Origin: Bolinopsis microptera | Taxonomy: Eukaryota > Ctenophora > Tentaculata > Lobata > Bolinopsidae | Assembly (NCBI RefSeq): GCF_026151205.1 | Contig: NC_087082.1 | Coordinates: 3,066,001 to 3,130,000 of the forward strand | Direction: 5' to 3' | DNA length: 64,000 bases | Shown here: positions 51,881 through 61,051 of the stretch, piece after piece | Position numbering within the stretch: position 1 is the first letter of the stretch | Layout: each line of letters begins with the position of its first letter | Program-made: the position numbers and the translations under genes | The notes under the pieces: model-generated | Told to the model about the DNA's origin: nothing | Database searches by the model: none | The model's input: the letters and a program-made list of their open reading frames with translations, nothing else

Positions 51881-53288
51881 GGCACATATAATATATTTTA
51901 ACGCTTTTGTTACTTTTTATTTGTTCTAGTATGTTAAGTTGTCTGTACCCGGCGTCTGGTAACCCTGCTGCGGGCTGTATTCATGACCTGGATGCAGTTA
52001 ATTAAGTGCGTGTATTGTCCAACTCCAATTGGTAATTTTGTGACTAAACTTTTTTTAAAGATTATAAATTGAAAAGTGTTTATATTACCTCACTATTATA
52101 TTAAGTTTTTGCGTAATACTTGTTATATTCCATTTCTTACACGAAACATTTTAGTATTGATAAATTGAGATCAGTAAATTCGTTCGAACAAATAACCACA
52201 CTTGGTTGAACATTGCGATCAAAAATCAATTAAAACATTTTATTGCAAATTTTGAGTCTACAAATTATTCGCGTCAACAATCTGATAACCAGATATCTAA
52301 CTCCTTGCACAACAGCAGTATCGGTAGTAAGTTGAGTCCGCAGTCAATATATCACCATCCCCAGCTGCTACCTCGTTATGGTTTAAAACATCAACGTTCC
52401 AGGGATAGCCTCCATCACATTCGTAGTTGTAGAAGTATCCCACTGTCTGGGTGTAGTCTGTTGCTCGTCCAGGGTATCCAGAAACTGCCACCTCAGCTCT
52501 GCAGGATGGTCGGTCAGTCAGCTGGCATTGGTCGTCGCAGTTCTTTCCGTTTTCTTTGGGGATAACAGAGTTTGACCGACTTCCCTTACCACCATTAGCG
52601 GCACTACCTCGACAAGCAGCAGCTCCAGCCATGTGGAGAGCTTGCCAGGCAAGGTCGATATCCTTCTGTGCTTGAGCTGTCTGCATCTCGCCAAGTGAGG
52701 CAACTATCCCTTCAATCGCAGACTCCAACTCTTCTATGGATCCAGTAGTGTCGTTCAACACGGATGCAAGCTTTTCCTCCAACTGGACGATATCCCCCTT
52801 CATTTTGTTGAAGTTGAGTTTCTTGCCAGCGAGCGTCGCGGAGACGCAAGCAAAGAACAGAACGATTTGGAAAAGCTTCATCTTGGAGGTTTGAAGTTGA
52901 GAAATGAATTGGTTTGAGGATATTTTGAGGGGCTTTTAATGGAAGATGCAGCTGCTGCTGCTGCTGCTAGTCAAGAATAAGGACTTTGAGCCGACGAGTC
53001 AACACTCAACTTATCCACGTTTTTTCATGTTGATCATCTATAAATGTCCGTGTCAGGCCATATAATATTAAGTGAGTCGCATTAAAGCACTGAGCTTCAA
53101 CCTATCATCCTCTCGCACTTCTTGATAATGACTAGTCAGACTGTAAATCTTTCAATTTTTTAATATTAATATTAGTTAAGCTTAAATCTGTTCTCATGTT
53201 GACTTACTGAACAATTGAAGAGCCTCATAGGGAAAGGTCTTGCCTCTAAACTTGTCAAAACAGTTTGCATCAAGCGAGTCAAATTACA
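51754..53288. repeat. Left arm of 1.5-kb inverted duplication
   Basis: Runs from cccaaggaaaaggag inside MITE copy A to aaattaca and is repeated in reverse complement at 57907-59405. It contains the minus-strand secreted-protein gene plus about 400 bp of 5' and 350 bp of 3' flank. It has a longer (gct)n run (about 52951-52968) than the other arm. Confidence 0.92.
52297..52881 (-). CDS. Secreted cysteine-rich protein, copy L
   Basis: A complete intronless 194-aa ORF on the minus strand. Residues 1-18 form a signal peptide (MKLFQIVLFFACVSATLAG), followed by a helical, acidic region (about 25-85) with SIEELESAIEGIVASLGEMQ, then a Cys-rich C-terminal domain with eight cysteines (AACRG, NCDDQC, SCRAEV, YECDGG, and a terminal CCC triplet in CCCARS). 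The arrangement suggests four disulphides, one possibly unusual because of the adjacent cysteines. A polyadenylation signal follows (tttatt at 52239-52244 on plus). It is paired with copy R at 58305-58877. No family is recognised; the domain order, coiled helix then Cys-rich module, suits a secreted structural, mucus or defence protein. Confidence 0.85.
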   Translation of the reverse strand: MKLFQIVLFFACVSATLAGKKLNFNKMKGDIVQLEEKLASVLNDTTGSIEELESAIEGIVASLGEMQTAQAQKDIDLAWQALHMAGAAACRGSAANGGKGSRSNSVIPKENGKNCDDQCQLTDRPSCRAEVAVSGYPGRATDYTQTVGYFYNYECDGGYPWNVDVLNHNEVAAGDGDILTADSTYYRYCCCARS

Positions 53289-53308
53289 TCAGCACTGAGT
53301 TAGATAGT

Positions 53309-53525
53309 GTAATTACTAGTAAAACTTTTAAAACTTAAACTTAAAAAAGGTAAACCTCAACTGTTGAAAAAGACTGTCCACACCTAGGACCTGAAACATG
53401 GCACAGGTACTCCTTTTCCTTGGGTGATATCCAAAATCGTTACATAACAGAATCTTTTCTAAGTTTAAGTTGACGTTTTACTAGTAATTACGGGTAAACC
53501 TTGAACTTAGCGTGCAATATTTCAG
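53309..53525. mobile_element. MITE copy B
   Basis: Same sequence as copy A in the opposite orientation (ggtaaacctcaactgttgaa ... cgggtaaacct, then cttagcgtgcaatatttcag). It lies 20 bp inside the inner edge of the left arm, so copies A and B bracket the gene in inverted orientation. Confidence 0.8.
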
Positions 53526-54234
53526 TAGTGAGTAAGCACGTTGTTCACCTGCAGAATAAGAAGTAATTCTCTGTACATTCTAAGCCTCATATTTGCCATC
53601 AATACAATCAATATAATAAGCCACAGTGGCTATAATATTATTCGTAGCCCCAATCAAGATGAAGATCTACTTTTTCCCTCACAATGAAGATCGTCCAGTC
53701 TGACTAATGCTGTCACGTGACCTAACCGACGAATTTGATAGGCTAGATCTCAGCGATGCGACAAATAAGTGGCAAATTCATTGGTTCAAAAGGTGTCAAT
53801 CACCATCACCACTCAACAGAACTTCTGTAAGAGAGTACTATAGTGGCTGTAGTATAGTAGTCTAGCAAATCATGATTACTACTGAAGTACTCATGAGGTC
53901 CTCCTGACAGACTCGCAAGGTTTGTTTGTTGTCTTGTGCACGTTGGCTGTGAAGTCTGGGTCACGTGAAAATGCAAATGTCACGTGATTCATGAACACGT
54001 GTTAGCCTAACCCTGCTGAGTACTGAGTGAACCTGAACTTTAGGGTAATTTCTTGCTTGGACGGCTATATATTGCGTCGTCATTGTCTAGCTTTCGAATT
54101 TAGCTACTTCTTTATGTGAGTACTCAGTATATCATGAGTATTGCGAGTTTTGGTGAAGAATGGAATTTTCAATACGATCTAATTCCAAACTTAGCATTCT
54201 ATAAATTGCTCAAAAACGGATATTTAACAGAGAA

Positions 54235-54997
54235 ATGATAATGTTGGTGGCCTACTGGATCTGTATTGTTCCTGGCTGTCTGGCTCGACTGGTGCTTCAT
54301 GAACAGACAGTAAAGAACTCTCCGAACCACAACCACGATGAACAAAAAGCAGACATCCTGGTCCATCGCTCTAAGAAGATGATGAAGGAACGTGCAGCGA
54401 CATCGGACACATCAACTAAACGGATCGTTGCTGAAGTTCTTTCAGGACTGGACTTCGAGTGCAGAGCTAACCTTGGATGTCGGACCAGCAGCCTCTCGAA
54501 GATGGTATGAACTACGTAACAGTGTCACTGCTGTCTGGCCGGGGACTACTCTACGTGGCTGCTACTTCCACTTCAAACAGGATCTATGGAGGAACTTCGC
54601 TCGCTTCGACCTTGTTCCGGAGTATCAGGTGGTTGAATCCGGCATCCGGAAAGCCTTCCAACGGATGGGAGCTCTTCCTTTCATCCCTCCTGAGGACGTC
54701 CACTACGAATGGCAGACCCTTAGACCTACCCTCCCCGCAGATATGGATGCCTTTACATCCTACTTTGAGTCCACGTGGATGGGAACACCAAACAGACCTG
54801 CTCGCTTCGATCGCCTGTCCTGGAACCAGTACGACTGCTGTCTAGCTGGTCTCCCACGCTCTTCGAACCTTGCAGAAGGATGGCATAATGGTTTCCGCAG
54901 CCTCGTCCAGTGTTCAAATCCTACCATCTGGAAATTCCTTGAAGCCCTCAAACTAAAGCAAGGACTAATTCAGACCAGAAGATCACGGAAAGACTGA
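54235..54997 (+). pseudogene. MULE-type transposase remnant
   Basis: The frame 54392-54997 reads VWPGTTLRGCYFHFKQDLWR, then GALPFIPPEDVHYEWQTLRP, FTSYFESTWMG, SSNLAEGWHNGFRS and FLEALKLKQGLIQTRR. This is the second half of MULE (Mutator-like) transposase domains, with the GC-x-FH-x-x-x-x-x-W block and the N-x-x-EGWHN block. The upstream frame 54235-54510 carries the start of the region but is offset, so there is a frameshift near 54470. The N-terminal catalytic aspartates are not clearly present. Dead fragment. Confidence 0.7.
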
Positions 54998-55139
54998 TGA
55001 GAAGACCTCCACCCCAGAGATCTCTCGAGCAGCCAAGTGGATAAGGTACGACTCCCTTCTGGAATCCTTCATGCAAGCCTACAATAACCAGGAGTACGAA
55101 GTCATCGATTATCTCTCTGCTGTTTCCAGGAGGTGACCG

Positions 55140-55250
55140 GGACATGATTTCAGGCCTGACCGGGACCGGGATACAAAATGTGACTTGACCGGGACTGAGA
55201 TTTAGTGAGATTATCAATTTACCGGGACCAGGACCGGGATGAATTGCACT
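55140..55250. repeat. ccgggac-rich repeats
   Basis: Repeated accgggacc/tgaccgggac motifs (5-6 copies), GC-rich relative to the surroundings. No known element recognised. Confidence 0.6.
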
Positions 55251-55424
55251 ATGAATTCGACATTTGATTTTTGATATTATCGGTTTTACGATATTGGGAT
55301 TTTATGATTTTTCGAATGTACTATATTTCTATGACAGTTATACATTTTACTTAAATAAGATTATTTGCTTTAGTAATATTCTAAAAGTAGAATTGAAGAA
55401 AAGTAAGAAAAGTTATAGTGACTT

Positions 55425-55545
55425 GTCACTATATAGTCCTGTCATTATAAAGTGCGTTTTGCAGACTATATAATGACAAAGATCAGCTGTCATTATAAAG
55501 TGCTTGTCATTACATAGTGTTGTCATTATATAGTGTGATTACCTT
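55425..55545. repeat. Imperfect tandem repeat (tgtcattataaagtg)
   Basis: Five imperfect copies of tgtcattata(a/t)agtg within about 120 bp. Confidence 0.8.
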
Positions 55546-55586
55546 CTGTCATCATAACATCCTGCTACCTGACTCTCATTTTCCGG

Positions 55587-55850
55587 GACCACAGTCTCGT
55601 TGCCATTGTGGTTGTTATGGGTATAGCAAACATGTGTTCCTGTGAACTAAATCTTATGGAGTTTGACAAGCAATATTTTGGGACAGAGCGTCTGTATTTG
55701 GCAGCTGGAGTGATGGCAGGATGTGGATTGCTGGGTGCAACTGTCGGGGCCATCGCTGCCCAGTTCCTGAGTAGCCAACATGCTGTTATTTTCTCGTTTG
55801 GGTTGAGTTGTGTTCAAGTGGTAACTTTCTGTTGCATCACTGATCGATAA
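55587..55850 (+). CDS. Possible last exon of a multi-pass membrane protein
   Basis: After acceptor gaccacag the frame reads LVAIVVVMGIANMCSCELNL, then a polar stretch (EFDKQYFGTERLYL), AAGVMAGCGLLGATVGAIAA and a third hydrophobic segment (VIFSFGLSCVQVVTFCC), ending DR with TAA. Three predicted transmembrane segments fit the end of a transporter such as an MFS or related carrier, but the family cannot be fixed. No upstream exon was found among the repeats, so it could be a stranded fragment. Confidence 0.4.
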   Translation, partial: DHSLVAIVVVMGIANMCSCELNLMEFDKQYFGTERLYLAAGVMAGCGLLGATVGAIAAQFLSSQHAVIFSFGLSCVQVVTFCCITDR

Positions 55851-55865
55851 AAACATGATTTAAGC

Positions 55866-55936
55866 TACTAATGGTTTAATAGTATAGCACCTGACTGGTT
55901 TTCGGGAGGTCGTGGGTTCAATTCCCGCTCTCGGCA
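55866..55936 (+). other. tRNA-like SINE head 1
   Basis: A T-arm/B-box (gtgggttcaattcccgc) and an anticodon arm pairing (cctga/tcggg around a 7-nt loop ctggttt, anticodon GGT, Thr) are visible, with a D-arm-like tact...agta upstream. The acceptor-stem 5' half is missing, so it is not a functional tRNA gene but the tRNA-related head of a SINE or a tRNA pseudogene. It points to the right. Confidence 0.5.
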
Positions 55937-57666
55937 CATCTCACCCCGACTTTTCATGAAAACGTACTATCTTACTGCCTTGATTAAGTTAGCTGAACGA
56001 GAATAGACCATGCTGACCCACCAGATGAATGATTTAAGCTAATTATATCACGTAATTTCTAGTACAGTGCATATAAATGTGCAAGGATACAGCTAAAAGA
56101 GGAGATTTATAAGAATGTTTATGATCAGTACAATGTGTAAAATTCTTTATTCATACTTATCAATTCAGACTGTTGATTTTGTCAATTTTATCGTAACTTC
56201 TACGATCATTAATTTCTGATGTCAATGTTCATTGTTGACTGTACAGTGTACTCACATGTTCGGTCATCGATCGGGAAAAAAATATCAGGCTAAACCATCC
56301 TTTAACAATAAAAAAGATAAACTCAATTGTCAAAATAGGATGAAGGTCTAGATTCTTACTTGAAATTTGAATATCAATAAAGAACTGAGAAACTGTTTTT
56401 AATCAATATGTCCGGCACAGTGATTAAAAGAGATTCCTCAGATCCCATGCATTTAGTCCGACCATCGTAAATTGTAGAATAGGCCCAATGTGTTATGCGT
56501 GGTGTCGAAGGTAATTTAGTGCGTTGGCCTAAGAACAGTGAGAAACACCTCAACAAACTGTCTTCTATTATATTTATATATACCCTCATCTAACTGCCTA
56601 TAATGCGAGTACACTATTAATTAATCGCACGAGGCGAAGCCGAGTTTGATTATTGTATAGATGTGAATACTGGCGGGGAGGTGATACTTGTTTGTTTACT
56701 TTTGAGTGGCGCCTCTATATTCAGCAGTCAGAAACAGTCATCAAAATGAGTTAATAAGAAGGTCGATTTCTCGGTAATTTTTGAGCTTTCGTTCATAAAA
56801 TAATTCGGGACTTTCAAAGGGGGGTAACAAGAAGAAGTTACAAGTGGTACAAGCGTTCTATAATACAAAATTTGCATCACCTATTCAACCTGCTGAATTC
56901 AACCTGCTTCTGGTGGATTTTATTGGTTTTTTCCTCCTCCAGGCTAAATTAAAATTGTGACCGGAGAGGGACTAATCGCACTGATTTTCTGATAGATACT
57001 GTGATATATAATTAATACAACACAGTTTATCTAACAACCGTTTCATTTGTTTGTGAGTATACTCATTACTCAAGTTAAAATGAACCACAACTTTTACTTG
57101 GCTACAAACATTCACCTTTCATATCAGGCCTGTGACAAAAGAAATAACAGTGACTGGTTAAGCCTCATAGGGTCTGAGAGGGTCACCCCGCCATCTTAGC
57201 CCCAGCGTGTTTAGTGACACTATATTATTGAGCTATATTATAACGCTCTTGAAACTAATGTAAACTTAAGAACTTATGTTTGTGTAAGGGCAGCAAATTG
57301 CGGAACAAAATATTATACTACTACCTTTTAGAAAATCAGTGCGATTAGTTTTGTTATCATCTTCTCAACGCTGTGGACACGTTTTTTTTAAATCTCACAC
57401 TTATTTTACTTCGGAGTATTCCAACAGCCACAATGTTACACAAGTGTAACTAGCCAATTACAGGAAGCCGAAGGATTTAATTAGGCCAGTGACGGTTAAG
57501 GTAGTGTGTACCATACTTTCTTCGCCCGAGACTTCGCTGCAATGGACAGCTTCTCATTTAACCCTCACACACGATTTCTCGAATATTCGGCTGAGTAGAC
57601 CGGGGGGCTGCATAGACCACTCAGGATCATTAGCTGAATGTCGACGACACTCACCCCACGACCAGG

Positions 57667-57738
57667 CAGGCAGTGGGTTTCGAACTCGCAATCTCACGAT
57701 TACAAATCCGATGATTAACCAACTACGCTACCTGGCCG
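57667..57738 (-). other. tRNA-Thr(UGU)-like SINE head 2
   Basis: On the minus strand: tagcgtagttgg (57719-57730) is a perfect A box and gagttcgaaaccc (57675-57687) a B box; the anticodon loop reads tttgtaa (anticodon TGT). The D-, anticodon- and T-arms are recognisable, the acceptor stem is only partly paired. Extra conserved-looking sequence continues (on plus to about 57580). A tRNA-derived SINE is the best explanation. Confidence 0.65.
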
Positions 57739-58304
57739 TTAAAGTCGCAATAAGGTATTAACTACTAAATTCCACCTGGATTTTAATTAAAAAGTGTCTA
57801 GAAAACCTCCACAAAAACTCTCCTGCGTTAATTTATTTATATGGTTTATATCAATATTTATTAATAATAGAGCAGGTCTTTGTCTAGAAGAGGTTGAACT
57901 TGAAGCTGTAATTTGACTCGCTTGATGCAAACTGTTTTGACAAGTTTAGAGGCAAGACCTTTCCCTATGAGGCTCTTCAATTGTTCAGTAAGTCAACATG
58001 AGAACAGATTTAAGCTTAACTAATATTAATATTTAAAAATTGAAAGATTTACAGTCTGACTAGTCATTATCAAGAAGTGCGAGAGGATGATAGGTTGAAG
58101 CTCAGTGCTTTAATGCGACTCACTTGATATTATATGGCCTGACACGGACATTTATAGATGATCAACATGAAAAAACGTGGATAAGTTGAGTGTTGACTCG
58201 TCGGCTCAAAGTCCTTATTCTTGACTAGCAGCAGCTGCATCTTCCATTAAAAGCCCCTCAAAATATCCTCAAACCAATTCATTTCTCAACTTCAAACCTC
58301 CAAG

Positions 58305-58877
58305 ATGAAGCTTTTCCAAATCGCTCTGTTCTTTGCTTGCGTCTCCGTGACATTCGCTGGCAAGAAACTCTTGAACAAAATGAAGGGGGATATCGCCGAG
58401 TTGGAGGAAACGTTTGCTTCCGTGTTGAACGACACTACTGGATCCATAGAAGAGTTGGAGTCTGCGATTGAAGGGATAGTTGCCTCACTTGGCGAGATGC
58501 AGACAGCTCAAGCACAGAAGGATATCGACCTTGCCTGGCAAGCTCTCCACATGGCTGGAGCTGCTGCTTGTCGAGGTAGTGCCGCTAATGGTGGCAAGGG
58601 AGCTTGGTCAAACTCTGTTATCCCCAAAGAAAACGGAAAGAAATGCGACGACCAATGCCAGCTGACTGACCGAACATACTGCAGAGCTGAGGTGGCAGTT
58701 TCTGGATACCCTGGACGAGCAACAGACTACACCCAGACAGTGGGATACTTCTACAACTACGAATGTGATGGAGGCTGGAACGCTGATGTCAACCATAACG
58801 AGGTAGCAGCTGAGGATGGTGATATATTGACTGCGGACTCAACTTACTACCGATTCTGCTGTTGTGCAAGGAGTTAG
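58305..58877 (+). CDS. Secreted cysteine-rich protein, copy R
   Basis: A complete intronless 190-aa ORF, paralogue of the minus-strand gene at 52297-52881. It has the same signal peptide, acidic helix and eight-cysteine tail (ending CCCARS). The stretch from about residue 40 to 100 is identical to copy L, while the region after the signal peptide and the segment around YECDGGWNADV differ, with two small in-frame deletions relative to L (YPW region). Start is the ATG after the shared 5' leader (aacctccaag); polyadenylation signal aataaa at 58930-58935. Both copies keep intact frames, so both are probably expressed. Confidence 0.85.
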   Translation: MKLFQIALFFACVSVTFAGKKLLNKMKGDIAELEETFASVLNDTTGSIEELESAIEGIVASLGEMQTAQAQKDIDLAWQALHMAGAAACRGSAANGGKGAWSNSVIPKENGKKCDDQCQLTDRTYCRAEVAVSGYPGRATDYTQTVGYFYNYECDGGWNADVNHNEVAAEDGDILTADSTYYRFCCCARS

Positions 58878-59282
58878 ATATCTGGTTATCAGATTGTTGA
58901 CGCGAATAATTTGTAGACTCAAAATTTGCAATAAAATGTTTTAATTGATTTTTGATCGCAATGTTCAACCAAGTGTGGTTATTTGTTCGAACGAATTTAC
59001 TGATCTCAATTTATCAATACTAAAAATGTTTAGTGTAAAAAATGGAATATAACAAGTATTACGCAAAAACTTAATATAATGGCGAGGTAATATGAACACC
59101 TTCCAATTTATAATCTTTAAAAAAAGTTAAGTCAAAAAATTACCAATTGGACAATCCATGCACTTAACTGCATCCAGGTCATGAATACAGCCTGCAGCAG
59201 GTACTGACAACTTAACTTACTAGAACAAATAAAAAGTAACAAAAGCGTTAAAATATATTGTATGTGCCAATTAGGTTTGAGG

Positions 59283-59405
59283 TTTACCTGTAATTACTAG
59301 TAAAACTTTTAAAACTTAAACTTAAAAAAGGTAAACCTCAACTGTTGAAAAAGACTGTCCACACCTAGGACCTGAAACATGGCACAGGTGGTCCTTGTCC
59401 TTGGG
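59283..59405. mobile_element. MITE copy C (truncated)
   Basis: Shares gaggtttacctgtaattact ... ggcacaggt with copies A and B, broken off at about 59405, the outer end of the right arm. Confidence 0.75.
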
Positions 59406-59619
59406 ACGCGTCGCGTTACATCGAGTCACACGTGGGCGTCAGATGAGAGCTAGCTGCTAGTAACTGTAGTTCGGATTATTCCATATACGGTATAATCAAT
59501 ATTGTTAAGTTAGCTAAAGGTGTGTATCATGTGTGTGTTGACCCTAGCCGCTATAATCGCTATCAGCAACACTGATATCTTCAAATGAAGACAGAATTAT
59601 TTTGAAGTCAGAAAATGCA

Positions 59620-59790
59620 CGCCGCGTACGCCGATGTACGCCGGGGTGTATCGGCGGCGTTCGCAGTTCGGCGTGGCAAAATCACCCGGCGGCGGCGGTG
59701 TTTGGCGGCGGCGGACAAGCCTGCACACACGTGACACAACACACACGTGACACAACACACACGTGACACAACACACACGTGACACAAAGT
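59620..59790. repeat. GC-rich patch and 16-bp repeat (cacacacgtgacacaa)
   Basis: 59620-59720 is rich in cgccg / ggcggcgg, sharply different from the AT-rich surroundings. 59722-59786 has four copies of a 16-bp unit with an internal cacgtg (E-box palindrome). It lies just upstream of the TSPO-like exon and could be promoter sequence or simple repeat. Confidence 0.7.
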
Positions 59791-59838
59791 ATATAACCGT
59801 CAGAATACACCTTTATAACCTTTATAAACATTTTACAG

Positions 59839-60863
59839 GTTCGACAATCTAGTGAAACCATCCTGGAACCCCCCTAACTGGGTATTTGGCTCAGTCTGGA
59901 CTCTCCTTTATTTTATGATTGCTCTTTCTGCCTTCAAAGTGTACCGGAAAATCGGTTTCAGTCAGGTAAATTGAACGTTTGAGTGCTTAATCATGATTTA
60001 AGTCGAGGTTTATAGGGTAATTTTACTGCAATTACCTCATGAATCATAAACGATCGATCCCACGAATTTTATCATGATGTTATATTACATGCTGTTCAAA
60101 TGAATTAACCAAATAATAAACGGTTGCAACGACGTAACGTCTCAAATTCTGATTACAACCATATATTAATATAAGAAGATCTCTGGCGCCAAACGCTGCA
60201 TGACCAATTATCTATATAATATAATAATTATATTAGCCCTTCCTTGGATGGTGTTCTTCATCCATGGATAACACTCAACTTTGCTTGGCCTCTAATCTTC
60301 TTTGTGGGACATCAGCTTCTAGGAGTGAGTTACAAAATTTTGTAGCGCTTTTTAAATCACGTGACGCATTTCTAATCAAATCAAGTGGACTGGTAGTTGA
60401 TACTGATCATTCTGACTTCTGAGCATGTGTGGATCTGAATAATCAGTAGTGAATTTCTTTAGATAATCAAACATTTGTCCATTGGTGATCGGGCTGTGTC
60501 GTCCACTGCCTTTTTATGAAGTCTCTTGTACAATTGGTCTGAGTCTTTGTTTACTGTTCCACTCTAAAGACAGCAATATAACTTTTATTCGACTTATATC
60601 AATATCATTAATAATCATCAGTCAATTTATCAAACTGATTAACAAATTTTCAGGGGTTGATCGATATTATCCTGATGCTTGTCTTCATCATTCTCAACAT
60701 CTCAGTCTTCATGCCGGTAGAAAAGTCAGCAGGACTCCTTCTCCTACCCTACCTAGCATGGGTCACCTTCGCCACCTATCTTATAACTACACCCTGTGGA
60801 TACTCAACCCTGATGCGTCTGCCTCGCATCTTCTCCGATAATGTCTTCCTGTGTAACAACTGA
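59839..60863 (+). CDS. tspo: TSPO-like membrane protein (translocator protein)
   Basis: TSPO/MBR proteins are five-helix membrane proteins that bind porphyrins and cholesterol. Exon 59839-59965 encodes FDNLVKPSWNPPNWVFGSVW, a textbook TSPO signature (W-x-P-P-x-W-V-F-G-x-V-W), then TLLYFMIALSAF. Exon ~60237-60324 encodes WITLNFAWPLIFFVGHQLLG and exon 60654-60863 encodes GLIDIILMLVFIILNI and LLLLPYLAWVTFATYL. The join of the first two exons is odd: the strong donor at 59966 breaks the frame, while a GT at 59941 keeps it but shortens the loop. The last ~20 codons leave the family frame near 60783 (the next frame reads NYTLWILNPD). The N-terminal exon with the start was not identified. It may be a decaying gene or contain sequence errors. 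Confidence 0.72.
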
Positions 60864-60933
60864 TAAGCTATACATAACTTAAATAACGTAATGGTTAAAT
60901 AACCTAATAGATGAGGCTTGAGATTGAGGATTA

Positions 60934-61051
60934 ATTGGTTTCTGGGCAAAAATTTTATCTTATCTGTAAAATTTGTCTTCAGAAAATTTCACATTTGAAA
61001 ATGGGACAGACTTTTGAAAATACAACTTTTCGTTTTGTTAAGCTTTCTGCT
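60934..61051. repeat. Satellite array 2, fragment before the LINE
   Basis: Part of one satellite unit (ttaattggtttctgggcaaa ... aagctttctgct), continuing at 63014 after the LINE. Confidence 0.9.

Larger units (their letters stand above)
57907..59405. repeat. Right arm of 1.5-kb inverted duplication
   Basis: Reverse complement of 51754-53288. It starts tgtaatttgactcgcttgat and breaks off inside the MITE-like end (copy C) at about 59405. The (gct)n run is shortened to gcagcagctgc (58231). Confidence 0.92.

Noticed and set aside
52206-52565. Plus-strand ORF of 119 aa opposite the secreted gene
   Set aside because: Shadow of the minus-strand CDS; the conserved, intact frame in both arms is the secreted protein.
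59597-59785. Minus-strand ORF with VCCVTCVLCHVC
   Set aside because: Translation of the cacacacgtgacacaa tandem repeat; no coding features.
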